A stretch of DNA of 64,000 bases. Origin: Rhizopus arrhizus (lineage: Eukaryota; Mucoromycota; Mucoromycetes; Mucorales; Rhizopodaceae). The DNA lies in contig JAKZZE010000001.1 in the NCBI GenBank assembly GCA_024220505.1, forward strand, positions 3,100,001-3,164,000, written 5' to 3'. The stretch's first letter is position 1; each line of letters starts with the position of its first letter. The notes beneath the pieces were generated by a model, which did no database searches, was not told the origin of the DNA, and saw only the letters and a program-made list of their open reading frames with translations. Below, piece by piece: positions 21,933-34,531 of the stretch. The position numbers and the translations under genes were made by a program.

Positions 21933-22085
21933 AAAAAAACAGTACGGTATTTTTCCCTCGCATTTCCTTAAAAATAAAATAAAATAAACAATTGTAAGTT
22001 TAACGGTATTATAAAATAGAAAGGATTGTTAATGATGACTAAATGGTTTTTTCTTCTTTATTTATATTTAATGTTATAGTAAATC
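20701..22085. other. Intergenic, 1.4 kb
   Basis: Contains an interrupted poly-A run at 21900-21939. Open stretches at 21272-21460 and 21466-21684 (minus; the latter starts MLENKGAFLNTF and has one hydrophobic segment) are not recognisable and could not be joined convincingly. Confidence 0.5.
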
Positions 22086-22716
22086 ATGGTAAATATAATA
22101 ACAAGAAAAAAAGGAGGGCATAAAAAAGGAAGTGAAAGAGGGAAAAACTCCCTTTAACGCGTATACATTTACACAGCAAGTATTTATTCGTTTTCTAAAC
22201 TTTTGACTTTAGGATTTACCAGAGAACTGGATAGTACGTCACTCCCGCACATATAATAAAGATTACTATTACAACACTGTTACAAATGAATCCCGATGGG
22301 ATGCACCTGTTTTAAAGGGAGAACTCGAACGAGTACGAGCTAGTCATTTATTAATCAAAAGTAGAGAATCTAGAAGACCAAGCTCTTGGAGAGAAGTAAA
22401 TAAAAGATTGTCATTCTCTTGTATTTTCTGGATACTAATTCTGATACAGGAGCATATTACCAGATCAAAAGAAGAAGCTTTAAAGATATTGACGGATTTC
22501 CAACACAAAATCGAATCTGGTCAAGAAACTTTATCTGCATTGGCTACAAATTACTCAGACTGCACAAGTGCTAAGCGTGGAGGTGATTTGGGATACTTTG
22601 AACGCGGTCAAATGCAAAAGCCTTTTGAAGAAGCTACATTTGCTCTTCAAGTTGGCGAATTGAGCAAACCCGTTTGGACGGATAGTGGTGTCCACCTCAT
22701 CTTGAGGACAGCATAA
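22086..22716 (+). CDS. ESS1: Peptidyl-prolyl cis-trans isomerase PIN1/ESS1 (WW plus parvulin)
   Basis: Isomerises phospho-Ser/Thr-Pro bonds, notably in the RNA polymerase II CTD. Exons 22086-22088 (ATG alone), 22213-22395 and 22450-22716 give 453 nt and 150 aa. WW domain at residues 2-35: [20 protein letters not shown], then NESRWDAP. The parvulin domain runs [22 protein letters not shown] intron, then [29 protein letters not shown] and [10 protein letters not shown]. Basic residues for phosphate binding (KSRESRR) and the catalytic Ser-Asp in [16 protein letters not shown] are kept. The start is inferred because the only in-frame ATG before the WW domain sits directly before a GTAAAT donor. 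Confidence 0.9.
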
Positions 22717-25210
22717 ATAAAAAGGAACATAAATGCTTCATTTTTTGTAGCATGGAATTCAATAAAGTACCCTTTTTTCAGAGATTAAAAGCATTTATCT
22801 TTTGGTTTAACTTCAATTTTCTAAACAGTAATGTGCATGGAATTTAATATTTGAGTTATCAAGCAAGGGATGGGAAACCATAGATACATCAATATTGTAA
22901 CGTCTACAAAAGAAAAAGATATGAACCAAGTATTATCTTTATTATAGCAAACTCAGCACACTTTCATGGCCATTATCTTGCACACACTACGAGCACTTTT
23001 TTTTTTTTTTTTTTTGCTCAATCGTAGTACGATCGGATTGACCAATTCAGATAAAATCCTGCAGTTTTTATTACTATGTCTACTTGAAATAATAACTTGT
23101 TTTCTACGTTTCTGTAACTTCACTATTTACATAATAATATTTTTGAGAGAATTCTATACAAGCAAAGTTTTCTTCTAATCTGCTATTAATCTTAGAAGTA
23201 AGCATAGTGAAGCATTTCACTTATTAAAGCACTTTTCATAAACTAGACAAAAGGAAGAAGATTTTTATTCTTTCTCCCAAAATCCATAGGTATCTCTATT
23301 CTACTTTCCTTGTTCAGCATAAAGACTCTCGGAGAAGGGCATGATATTCATCAAATCTTAATTTCTATATCTAGTAAAATAAAATAGTCTGCTTATCGTG
23401 AGCAAAGGTAACGTATAATTCTATTTTGTTGATGATCCTAAGCATTCTATAATTGTATTGAGCCAAATGTATTTTTACGCTAATCGGTAGGTCAAACATC
23501 TTTGAAATCGTCAAATAGACGTTTTTGTTTGTTTGCTTTGTTGTAGGGTAAAATTCAAACAAATTTAATTGAGCTGCTATTTGTGCTTATGACATGTACA
23601 GTTTAGCGATAAGAATAAAATATAATGCTTTCGTTTTTTAGAAGCTTGCTTTAGTGTTCCTATCATGATGTCTGTACTGACAACAAATGTACCGAAGCAG
23701 GAACAATTGAATAAAAAGAAAAAGCAAGGTTTTATTTATTAGATTCTATACTGAGAGGATGCTGTTGTTACAACTTGGTAATAACGGTAAAGGTTTATAA
23801 TTATGCCAATTTTTTTTTACAGTGTTGCACATCAACAGAAATAAAATGGGATTATTTCTGTTATTCATTTCAATATACATCAAGCTTTATAGATAAGCTT
23901 GATTTCAGTTTATTCTGGAGTGAATAAAGTAAAACGATTTAAAACAAGTTTTTTGTATCAATTTTTAAGTTGTCTCTGTTTTGAATGAAGATTATAAATA
24001 ATATAGTTATCCAAATTATCTGATGTCTACTCAATAGAATAATGAGAAGTTTCATGTTCTTTATTAAGGAACAGAATCCACTATCAAAAGTCTTTGAATT
24101 TATAGTTTTCATCAATAGCAAAGACTGTTGATGCCATCGCCTATCTTTTAACAATTTTCTTCTTCTCTTTTTCTCTCTGCGTCTATGAACATCTAGAAAT
24201 ATATTTCTGAAATCAATCACTAGGTTAAAGCGCCCATAATATTTTTTTTATTTATGTGTTATAACAGGCTGCTTAACTTCTCATCTTAGCTTATCTGTAC
24301 CTACGACTTTTTATATTGTGAAGTCAGCTTGACACGTACGAAGGCTTCTCCTACAGTTGCGTGATGAAATCATCTTTCCAGCAAGTTATAGTGAATTGTT
24401 TTCCGAGTTTCCAAATCTTCATCCTCTCTTTAGCTACTGGCTAGATGTGAAAGTGCTTGGGTTAATCTTGCTTATTTCGGACATTGCTGTATCTATTCTT
24501 TTCATACGAGGGGCATCATGGATGAGTAAATGCAATGAAAACAAAACGATGATAAGGAAAAGGAACTCCTTAGAATAACAACAAATACAATCTTTCAATA
24601 GAATATCACATACTTCTATTTCATAAAACTTGTCAACCTATATTTCCCCTTTACAAATCTTTTATGTTTAGTAATACATCCCTTGATTGCCCAATTGTTC
24701 GTAATTGAAAATAAACTACAAGCACAAATTAGTCTCATACAAAATTATAAGCTAGAAAAATCCGTGCACCAATGAAATCATTTTTTTTCTGCTTTTAATA
24801 ATAATCGCAAAGCAAAAGTATATTTTGTCCTCCTTTAACCTTAATCTTTCAAATCTCATAACTTTCTTTACATGAACAAGTAAGCTTTTGTAAGTAATGA
24901 CTTTATGAATGGTATCTTGTGCGACAGGCTGTAGATAAAATAATCCCAGAATTTTTCTTTTGCCACAGTAACTTACAGACTTTGCTTTATGATTCCGTTT
25001 GAAAATCTCAGGAAGTGATGCAGTCCCCCTTTCTTTTGTCTCCTTTGATTTTTATAACATTTATAAACGATTCAATAGAAAATACAAAAAGCCAATTGGC
25101 TCTAAGCTTTTTTAGAAGAATGACCAAAAATAACATTTAATTCCGAGAAAAAAACAAGCTTTAGTGAAACATTCGAAAGGAAACTTTCCTTTTCTAATAA
25201 GCAAATGTAG
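22717..25210. other. Intergenic, 2.5 kb, no supported gene
   Basis: AT-rich with T runs (for example 22999-23015). Several open stretches of 60-90 codons (23371-23562, 23939-24220, 24357-24578) lack recognisable domains or good starts. The region leads up to the transposon inverted repeat. Confidence 0.55.
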
Positions 25211-25681
25211 TACTGTGCTTCCACTCTCAATTTACCGAATGTTTGAAAACCGCCCAGTTTTTTGAAAACTTTTGGACATTCATGTGAGGTTAAATCGCCC
25301 AAAAAAATGAGACTAATTTGGCCAAGTGTTTGAATCTAAGTTGCCCAGCTTTTCGAAAATAAATTGCCCACTTTTTAGAAATAATTAGACCACTTTTCAT
25401 ATTTTATTATTGTATCTATTGTGTTTTGAGATGAATTTCTTTTATGAAGATGGCAGAGGCGGGATCGTGGATGATTCTGGTAACGAAGTGGCTGCTTTCG
25501 TTGTAGATCTGTCCTTTCGATTAGCTAATTTGACGAATCTACATAAGCATATCAAAAATAAAAATTCATCGTAGAAAACAAAGAGCCAAAAGACACTGAT
25601 ATGCCGGAAGCATCCGTCAAGAAGGAAAGAAGCTCAACTTATAACATTTACACAAACGAAGATTGACTGATATTTCTTTTT
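25211..25681 (+). repeat. Left arm of a 0.47-kb inverted repeat (transposon 5' end)
   Basis: Matches the reverse complement of 28944-29415 almost base for base, with one mismatch near the outer tip and a one-base deletion near 25562. Carries subterminal repeats of the type CCCAGCTTTTCGAAAA and GCCCACTTTTTAGAAA, then the first codons of the transposase (MNFFYEDGRGGIVDDSGNEV). The deletion frameshifts this copy after HKHIKNKN, and a TGA follows NED. Confidence 0.9.
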
Positions 25682-26732
25682 CCTGCATGAAAAACTGATG
25701 AAACCCGCTGAGGCTGCTAAACTTGCCAACTTTAATCCAGAAACTGCAAGAAAGTGGAAGAGAGAGTACGAAAAAGACCCTGAGAAGAAGATGCCCTTCA
25801 AAAAGACGAATCGTACATCAAATAGAGCGCCAAGTCAACTAAATGAGAACCACAAAATGCACTTGATCAACTTTTTCGACGAGAATCCCTCAGCTGTTAT
25901 CCAGAATGAAGTCAAAAATTTAACCAAAAGCTTCAAAGGCTTGGAAATAAAGAAGAGTAGGATTGCTGAATTCATGAAAGAAGATTGCAATCTCGGTATA
26001 AAAGTTGTCACCCGCCATCCCAAAGCCAGAAATAGCCAGACGACTCTTGAGGCTCGTGCAAAATGGATTGAAAAATGGCAACAAAAAGGTTTACATTTCA
26101 TGCAGAATTGTGTCTTCCTTGATGAAGCAGGATTCGATGTAAATATGCGTCGTTCAAGAGGTTGTGCACAGCGTGGTAAACCAGTAATTGAAGAAACAAC
26201 TTCTGCGAGGGGTGTATCACATACAGTTATCGGTGCAATTTCAGCATTTGGTGTAGTGAATGTAAGCATGAGAGAGCCGGGTAATGTCAAGAAAAAAAGA
26301 GTTGTTGGTGCTAAAAAGAGAAAGGCATATGAGGATACTGTTGCTGCTATACCAAAAGGAACTACAGCTGGCCATTTTGTGCAATTCATCAGCGATACTT
26401 TAGACATTATGGATGAATTTTCTAACATGAAAGGATTTCATATTGTTATGGATACCGCTCCGATTCACTCTCGTGATGTCGTTGTCCCTATCGTTTTAGA
26501 AAGGGGTTACATACCATTATACCATCCTCCATATTCGCCTGAACTCAATCCTATCGAGATGTTTTGGAAAGTGCTGAAGGATCGAGTTAGAAGAGAGAAA
26601 TTGACAGATACAGAAAAACTTTCTTCAAGAGTAATTGAAGGCAGTGAGGATGTTCCTGTTGAACATATACAAAATTTCATCCAGCACTCCATCAATGTAA
26701 TCCCTAAATGCTTGAATAAAGAACATTTGTGA
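25430..26732 (+). CDS. Tc1/mariner-like DD34E transposase (N-terminal segment damaged)
   Basis: The main open part, 25698-26732, is 344 codons with HTH text (EAAKLANFNPETARKWKREY), a linker LNENHKMHLINFFDENPSAV, and a DDE_3 catalytic core: FLDEAGFD, VMDTAPIHS, and YSPELNPIEMFW with 34 residues between the second Asp and the Glu. The expected upstream part (MNFFYEDGRGG..., from about 25432) is broken by a one-base deletion and a stop at about 25665. The protein could restart at the Met at 25698, losing about 85 residues. The catalytic residues look intact. Family assignment is firm; activity is doubtful. Confidence 0.88.
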
Positions 26733-26759
26733 TCGTTTTAGTGTTTGGTTAAATTATTT

Positions 26760-26835
26760 TTTTAAAAGTGGGCACTTTACTTTCGAAAAGCTGGGACCTT
26801 CAGAAATAATTTTCACTGGCTGTTCGAAGTCCAAT
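26760..26835 (-). repeat. Right terminal inverted repeat of the Tc1-like element
   Basis: AAAAGTGGGCACTTTACTTT followed by CGAAAAGCTGGGACC mirrors the left-end motifs CCCAGCTTTTCGAAAATAAA and TTGCCCACTTTTTAG near 25347-25379. The basic element therefore ends here, about 1.6 kb long; the arm at 29.4 kb belongs to a second, inverted partial copy. Confidence 0.6.
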
Positions 26836-26939
26836 TCATGAATTTCAAGTGTTATTGAAAATTAGTATGTTAAATAGAGATATGGTTTAAGCAATTAATA
26901 AGCTGATTTTTGAGCGTTGAATTATATTTTCGAAGTGCT

Positions 26940-27330
26940 GGATGGTTACTTTGTTTGCAGTAATAACAATTCTACTTTGAAGTAATTCTGCATCTTGGAG
27001 ATTTATTGCGCCTAACCTTGCGTTTAACTAATGCCCAGAACTATTCGATTAGATTGAGTTCTGGTGAATATGGAGGAAGATATACACGCTTATAGCCTTT
27101 ATTTCTTTCATTAACCAAGTACCCTCTTTGTTTACTTGTCTGAATCAGTGCTTTATCTATTATAAAGTAGAATCCCTTCATCTCTTAATGCTTGTCTATA
27201 GTATCAATATCCAAAGTTTCCTGTAGAAAATGCAAACAATGCCCAGTTGTGGTGTCTTTTGGTTCCGCGTCTCTAGAAGTCGTATCAGGAGTTTTCGCTT
27301 TTTACCACTCTAGATTTCTCTTACCTTTGG
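26940..27330 (-). mobile_element. Second Tc1-like transposase relic
   Basis: Minus-strand translation contains PPYSPELNLIE, a stop, FWALVKRKVRRNK and further C-terminal text, with stops and frameshifts on both sides. It is a diverged DDE_3 relic trapped between the two inverted copies. Confidence 0.55.
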
Positions 27331-27559
27331 AGGTTGTTCTGCACGCGAATGCTCAGGTTTACAACCCCTAGGGATGGTAAAGTTGCCAACAATGATAAAA
27401 AAAGCTAATTATGACTATAAAAAATGACTCAATATTTATTCTACATCTTTAAATGTGCCTTTCCAAATTGGTTGTCTTAAAAGCTTAGCAGCGTTGGGCT
27501 GTTTGTTGTAAATTTTTCGCATGATTGTCTTTCTTCTTTGACCTCCACTTGATATTTCG

Positions 27560-28321
27560 GTCACAACAATACAATTCTCCTCTATAACGTAACTATTAGT
27601 GCAAAATCCAACTCTTTTGAAATTTGAGTACAAATCTTAAACTCGCTTAAAGCCTCCAAAAGATCACGTATTCCACCATTTTTAATTTCAAATATCGACG
27701 GAGGAATATGCATATCTTTTGCCTTCTCGACGACGGTCCAGGTGTCATCTACCAATGTTATTTTATATATATCTGCTTCAAGGCCCTCGCATAATACAAA
27801 AGGAATCGCTAAACGTTTAGCGTCTTGTAGGTTTAACTGGCTGCCCTTGATGTGATGCTTCAAGTGCAACCAATTGGGCATCACAGCTCTTTTTTGTCGG
27901 TATAATATTCACAGGGTTGTGGCTGTTTTGCAAATTCAACAATGGAAACCTCTTCATCTTTTTTATAACATCGGGAAATAAATCATAAATCCAATCTTGA
28001 CGGATAACCAGCTTCTGCACAAACGCCGCTTTTTGACTCGCCCCTATCAATGCAAGCAATTAACCAGCTCGTCATAGGTCACTTTCTATTTAAATAAAGC
28101 ACTTACCATAAAAGACGACAACCACTTTCTCTAAATACATTTTCTAATATTGGGCCAAATAACTTGACAACATAATCAGCCTCTGTATGGCGATCAGCTT
28201 TATCGTAGAGGTAATCATCAAAGAGCAATGTCTCCAATCTAACATTGACATGTAAGTAATCAGAAAATCCTAAAACTGAAAAAAAACCCCATTTGCACCT
28301 ATAAATAAACTCTTTTGACAA
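27560..28321 (-). pseudogene. Degenerate copy of mucoralean TEADYVVK gene family
   Basis: Exon-like pieces on the minus strand: RHTEADYVVKLFGPILENVF (28100-28200), a GTAAGT site, then FVQKLVIRQDWIYDLF, and SQLNLQDAKRLAIPFVLCEG with LVDDTWTVVEKAKDMHIPPS and GGIRDLLEALSEFKICTQIS. These match, from memory, an abundant uncharacterised protein family of Mucorales; a C-terminal part of the same type lies at 63319-64000. Frames shift between the blocks, so this copy is probably dead. Function unknown; its high copy number suggests a mobile or hitch-hiking element. Confidence 0.5.
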
Positions 28322-28330
28322 CGTTGTTCA

Positions 28331-28943
28331 CTGTGAGATTGTTGGACTTTCGGGTTTAGGTAGGTTTGATATATGTTTTTGAGATAAAGTTTTGGTAATT
28401 GAATAAAGTATTAGATAAAGTAAGATCCAAAAAGAGTAGATAATTCGAGTTATAAGTTCGCTTGTGTAGAGTGACCACCAGATCTTGTTAAGTAGATCAG
28501 ACTGAATTGAATAAAAGTAAAAGTAATAGGTAAAAGATAAAATAAAAAGAGATTACAATGAAGTATATGATTCAAGGGATTATTGGTTCTTCCTATTTAT
28601 AAAGTAAAAGAAGTATTTTGTTTCAAAGGAGATTTATTTGGATAAGGTAAGATAATAATAACAATGCTTGATAAATTGTTGATATTTATATGTTTTTGGT
28701 TTTCTTGATTTTATGTTTTTAGATTTTTGTGTTTTCCTTTGAATTGTGAATTTTGTTGAGTTTTTCAATTTCATTGAGTTATCCAAAATATTGAGGACAT
28801 GAACTTAGTTCAGGTCCGAACTTTCTTCGTCAAGTGGTACAGTTTGATTAAAAGAATTTCTATTTTCGTCACACCATAGTTCTTTCTTTTTCAATCTCTT
28901 CAATTACTTTCTTTAAAAATTTATCTTTGACTTTCTCTCTTTC
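28331..28943. other. Non-coding segment inside the transposon nest
   Basis: AT-rich, with short TAAAGTA-type repeats around 28380-28640. No gene recognised. Confidence 0.5.
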
Positions 28944-29415
28944 AAAAAGAAATATCAGTCAATCTTCGTTTGTGTAAATGTTATAAGTTGAGCTTCTTTC
29001 CTTCTTGACGGATGCTTCCGGCATATCAGTGTCTTTTGGCTCTTTGTTTTCTACGATGAATTTTTTATTTTTGATATGCTTATGTAGATTCGTCAAATTA
29101 GCTAATCGAAAGGACAGATCTACAACGAAAGCAGCCACTTCGTTACCAGAATCATCCACGATCCCGCCTCTGCCATCTTCATAAAAGAAATTCATCTCAA
29201 AACACAATAGATACAATAATAAAATATGAAAAGTGGTCTAATTATTTCTAAAAAGTGGGCAATTTATTTTCGAAAAGCTGGGCAACTTAGATTCAAACAC
29301 TTGGCCAAATTAGTCTCATTTTTTTGGGCGATTTAACCTCACATGAATGTCCAAAAGTTTTCAAAAAACTGGGCGGTTTTCAAACATTCGGTAAATTGAG
29401 AGTGGAAGCAGAGTA
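28944..29415 (-). repeat. Right arm of the 0.47-kb inverted repeat (5' end of an inverted transposon copy)
   Basis: Reverse complement of the left arm. Here the N-terminal transposase ORF is uninterrupted (MNFFYEDGRGG to KKERSSTYNIYTNED, stop at 28959), showing the unshifted sequence. The copy is cut off just inside the arm, so no catalytic domain follows. Confidence 0.9.
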
Positions 29416-29648
29416 AATGATGATGACTGGGCTTTATTGAGAGTTTTTTATATTAGCGGGATTTTATAAGCAATAAAAAAAGAGTACATAAACGATTTAC
29501 AGAATAAATTAGTGTACGGGAGAGGATTTAAGAAAAGAAAGGGGGTGGAATGGGCATATATAGTTCATATAAAGAAAAAGCAGCATGACCTTTATAACGA
29601 ATGTCTGGTAAGTGAGAGTAAGAATGAATGGATGGATAAATAAGTCTC

Positions 29649-30766
29649 CTATTGTCTTTGAATTAAATGAAACAGTTGTTCATTTTGATTAACATGGTGT
29701 TGATCCATTAATGTTTGAGGTGGCATATGAATGTATTGTTGCTGTGACTGTAAGGAAGCTACAGGTGTAGTACTCTCTTGATATTTCATCATTGGATGAG
29801 TCATGGATGAGCATAGATCATAATATAATACTGGCTCTTGCTTCTTAGTTGGTTGTTGTTGATATCTGCTATTTGCATAGTACGTTGTTATCGGAGTAGT
29901 TGTAGTTGTAGTGGTCGATGAAGGTGATACAGATGGATAATTATGAAGAACTCGGGATGCCGCTGCTGCTTCTGTGATCAAATGTCCTTGGGTGTTTTTC
30001 TTGGGTTCAACTTTATTTATGTCTTCCATTCTATGATTTGATTCTTCGGATGCTGCTGAACTACGACTGGATAAAGGAGAAGAAGGGGACGACGTTTCGA
30101 TGTGAGTCGTTGACTTTCTTCTTTTCGAACTACGCTCGTCCAACTGAGATAATAAATAGCTGTTTATCTTTTCCAATTCCTTTATTCTATTTTGCATGCG
30201 TTCTTCTTTTGTAATTGAGCCTTTGATATAGTCAAGTGTACGGTCAATTATGGTACTCTTAGAGTTTCGGCTGTCGTTTTGTAGGTTAGGAAGTGTATGT
30301 GCTAGTTGCTGAAATTTAGCATTCAAATTTTCACGACGAGCTCTTTCCGTAGCATTATGTTCAGCTCTTCTTTCAGCTTTTGATTGTAATTGTTTATTCA
30401 TACCACCTGAAGTAACTAAAGACTCTGAGCAATCAAACTGATTGTTTGTAAATCTATTTAAAGCTAAATTATATAGAAAATTAGTTTTTTTTTTCTTTTT
30501 TTTTCCATAAAAAAAAGTTGTATGATTATCATATTCTTACAAGAAGGTGGGATCGCAACATCTGGATTTTGGAATGAAGAAGATTGGAAATGAAGAGGTA
30601 AATCATATTGTTGTTGTGGCTGTGGCTGTGGTTGTGGTTGCTGACGATGAGGAACAGAAGCTGCAAATTGTAAGGGTATGTCAGTACGATAGAGCCCTGC
30701 ACTTGGATCAAATATTTGCTGAGATGGTGATTGAAAACTTGAAGAAAATAAATTATCTTGCGACAT
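29649..30766 (-). CDS. bHLH transcription factor
   Basis: Two exons: from ATG 30766 (MSQDNLFSSSFQSPSQQ) to a GTAAGA donor near 30541, then from about 30468 to TAG 29649. The bHLH domain reads AEHNATERARRENLNAKFQQ, a loop with NSKSTIIDRTLDYI, then a short leucine-containing coil (ERMQNRIKELEKINSYLLSQ). His, Glu and Arg at the canonical basic-region positions imply E-box (CANNTG) binding. Gln-rich N-terminus and Ser/Thr/Gln-rich C-terminus are typical activation regions. Targets cannot be inferred. The transposon arm ends about 230 bp beyond its stop. Confidence 0.87.
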
Positions 30767-33550
30767 TTAAAAGAGAGAAGGGAAAAAGAAAAGAAGAAAA
30801 AGAAGGCAATAATTTACCCTAATTTTGTACTGCCTTTTTATTGTTACATTTAAACTCGGTACATTACCAAGAATAGTGTTCCCGGTGACTGAATGCACCA
30901 AAAATAACATAGGAACTGTCGTCATTACAAAACATTATAGCCCAGACTGCATCCATAGTAACACAGAGTGAACCTGAGAGTCCCTGTGCGCCATTTGTTT
31001 TGAAGTAAAGTGATCTGTATTTTGAATAGGAATCTAGACAGTATTTATGGTATCGCAAACAATGCTTTCTTAATCACCAATCTAGACCTCATAATGCTCG
31101 CTTTACATAATAAATCCACCCCGTGATTTGGTCCCCTCTTTTTTTTGTTTTTTTTTGTTTTTTTGGCTCGTTCTCTACCCATGATCTTTTACGATGTGAC
31201 TAGAGAGTGGGATCCTTTTTCTTTTTTGTTTCAAGAACAAAGTGAAACTGTGTAAATAAAGGAGATCTTTTTAGGGGTTCCCTTTTCTGATAACTAACCT
31301 TAGTAGTCAACATAATTATCTTCTTTTTATAAAAAAAAATATAGACGTATTTGTGAGAATAGGATGTGTTTATGCAAAAAAAAAGAGGACGTGCGCCAAA
31401 TAATTAAAAATATATTTTGTGATATAATTAACTCTTGTTACTAGGACAACCTGCAACTTGGGATGGAAACATAGAGGTTACACAAAAACGATCAGGCCTA
31501 TTTTTTATAAAGAGCCAAAAAAGGGGAAAATATATAATTTATAACAAGATGACGTTCTTTAAATAAAGCATGATTCTATAAGCACACTGTAGCTTAATCA
31601 TGTATTAAAAAGAGCTTACATGTTCATGTTCTACAAGTCGGTGTTAACATTAATATGGAAAGAACTAAAAAAGGCTGACCCCATGACTTTATGTTACCGT
31701 ATTTCCAAATGAATTGGCGAATTCAATCTTTTTCTAAATAAATAACGTATTTATTAAAGGAGTCACACATTTAAGAGCAATGTGAACCAAAAGGAACAGA
31801 CTGTATACTATTGAACATACTAATCGAGATTGAGACTAATCCTTTTGAGAAAGGCGATCTACGACATTACATTAATAACTCATTTTTATTGATGGAAAAA
31901 TCATCAATTGTGACTCTTTGTAAACAAGAGAATACAAAAGTTGAAATGAAAAAAGCCTGCTTATAGCTTAAATTTCTAAAGATAGTGCTACATGAAAGCG
32001 TTGGAAGAGCAAAACTTGCATCGTAATGAAGTCCAGTCATTGACAAATCTCGGGAGGGTTGACTGATTACAAAGCTTACAGTGAAGTAGGCGACATCATA
32101 AAGACTGGGTTTTAGGCGAAACAAGCAATTTCCAAAAGCAGCCATCAAGATGTTGATAGTTGCGACAATGTCGCTGGCTATAGAACTTGCTGTATTAGGA
32201 ACAAACAAAATGGCTTAAATATGTAATTAATTCGTTGAGACAGCTAGTAGAAATCATCAATGGACAATCTTTTCTTACAGAAAACAATGGCTGTCTACAT
32301 GTAAAGTGCGCCTTTTACTCTTTCTCTTACATTAGCAGAACAATTTTTGATAAAAGTGGGTGTTTTTTTCTTAAAAAAATGGGGGAAAGGAACAATAGCA
32401 GAAGATGTATGTTTCTAATGACAGAAAGGTGCTCTTCTGAGAGCAATAGTAGGAGCAATAGAAACTGCAAGCATAAATAGCGTTTGTGTCTGCAAAAATT
32501 AAAGCTTCGTTACAACTGACAAATGTATCTGATTTTAGTGGATGACACTCTAAATTGGATTTCATGAAAAAAGTCCAATGAAGCTTTTTTTATAAAGGAA
32601 ACATTTGATAAGTAAAGCCAGTTTGTGTTCTTTAACAGAGCAAATAAACCAATAAAAAAAGATCTTTCAAGAATAAAACCTTACCTTGTTTACCTTATAA
32701 CAATAACAGAACTATTACCCATATAATCATTGAGAGAAAAATTCATATGTTTTGGTTCAAAAGCATTTTTTGATCACCTATCTCCTTCTGCATATTTACC
32801 TTTTCATACAGCACCATATAAACATCTTTGCTCTGACCTTTTTTTAAAAAAAAAGGTAAAAATGCAATTCTATATGTAATGAATCGTATGCGTCCCAATG
32901 TTTAAAGTTAAGAAATTAGTTGAACGTACAAAAGAGCCCCCTCATAAGAGTCTTGGGTTATTTGCTGCAACTAGATTGATAATATATCCGACTAGTCTTG
33001 AAGTTGTTTAATGAAAGTTAAAGTTGAAAATACTAAACTACAGTACTTTCTTTTTACTCCTTGAATGGTTCTGATTATCTTTTGTGCGTGCTATATATCT
33101 AGACTCATAAATAAGATTTATATTAACATGAACTAAAATAACAAGGAGAAAAAATGACGCGTATGTTAAAGGGAGAAATGTATAATGTAACACTAGGTTA
33201 AATCGAGCGTTTTATGAGTGGACCGTGCTTTTTAAAGAAAAAAAGAAAGAAAAAAAAAAGAAAAAAAAAGTTGCATTTTTTTTTATTGGTGAAGAGAAGA
33301 TAAAAAAATATATGTGATATATGATACATGCAAATATAATAATTTTTTTTTCTTTCTTAGTCCAATGTGTATAAAAATTGGGCAAAATAGATTTTTTAAG
33401 GAGAGACATAAATGTAAGGGCAATGTGTGAAAAATAAATAAAATTAAAAAAAAAGAGCATGCAAATGGAAGTAGTAGACAACTATATATGGTATAAAATG
33501 CGGATAAGAAAGAAGTAAAAACCCCAAATTGTTTTGCTTGAAATGTGAAA
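30767..33550. other. Intergenic, 2.8 kb, no supported gene
   Basis: Contains the 5' flank of the bHLH gene (TC/GA-rich) and long AT-rich DNA. The 113-codon stretch at 31867-32208 (minus) and others have no recognisable domain. No RNA gene seen. Confidence 0.55.
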
Positions 33551-34531
33551 CTAGTAAGCAGGCATAAAGTTGTTAAAAGTATTCTTGGATGAAACACTGT
33601 TAGTAGATTTATCCTTTCCGGTATGTCGGTGGATACGAATGTGTTGATTCAAGTTATCAGAGCGAGAGAAGCGCTTGGAACATGTTTGATAAGGACATTC
33701 ATAAGCTATATAAATAATAAATACTGTGTACTTGATAAGTTATAAAGATATCTTACGTTTTTCCAAAGTATGAATAGAACGAATATGACGCTTTAAATGT
33801 TCAGATCGCTTGAAAACTTTACCACATTCATCTTGATTACAAGTAAATACTTTTTGACCAGCAACACTGGGGCTGTTGGACACTCTACGGCCACGAGAGC
33901 GCTTTATGGGGCCTTTGGCAGCAGCAACCTTACTTGGACGGCGTGTGGGTGGAGGGCTAACGGACATAGAGCTCTCAACAGAAGAAGATGAACAGGCAGA
34001 GGAGGCTCTTTCACGAAAGATGCCATCAACATCTAAATTATCTGACATCAGAGGATGAAAGTTGTTGTTGTTGTTGTTGTTGCCAAAGTAAGCCTGAGGA
34101 GAGTACATGTCGACGGTAGGGTTGGCGTACATCAATGGAGAGCGATTACCAGCTTGAAGTGTGTTTGCCGAAAACCAGGGGTGAATGGCAGTTGGGTAGC
34201 CGTAATCGGATGAATAACTTAATTGAGGAAGTTCGACAAGAGTGCTTAAACGTCTTTTATCTGAATTATCAAGAGGGTGATGTTGATACTGATAATCTTC
34301 ATAACCACTCAAGGGACTAGGTGTTTGCTGCTCTTGATCAGAGAGGTTGGATTCACTAGAAGATAAGAGACCAGTGAAATAACTTGTACGACGGCTGTAT
34401 TCAATACTGCCATGACGTTGATAGTTGTTTAAGCATTGATCAATCTCGATTTCTTGTGAAGACAATTGAGCAGGAGAAGAAATAGTGGATAATTCAAATG
34501 AAGGTTGGAAAGCAGAAGTAGTGGAATACAT
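33551..34531 (-). CDS. C2H2 zinc-finger transcription factor, MSN2/4-like finger pair
   Basis: Long first coding exon (34531 to about 33759) joined by a GTAAGA...ATAG intron to the last exon ending at TAG 33551. The two C-terminal fingers are CNQDECGKVFKRSEHLKRHI and CPYQTCSKRFSRSDNLNQHI. The RSEHLKRH and RSDNLNQH helices match the contact residues of Msn2/Msn4 and relatives that bind AGGGG (STRE). The N-terminal 190 residues are Ser/Asn/Gln-rich, with a poly-Asn run. A 5'UTR intron (GTAAATAACC...ATATTTAG, about 34535-34591) lies just upstream of the ATG. Stress-response regulation is an inference from the fingers. Confidence 0.87.

Noticed and set aside
25835..26428. 197-codon minus-strand ORF
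   Set aside because: Shadow of the transposase ORF on the other strand.
31867..32208. 113-codon minus-strand open stretch
   Set aside because: No recognisable domain or splice continuation.
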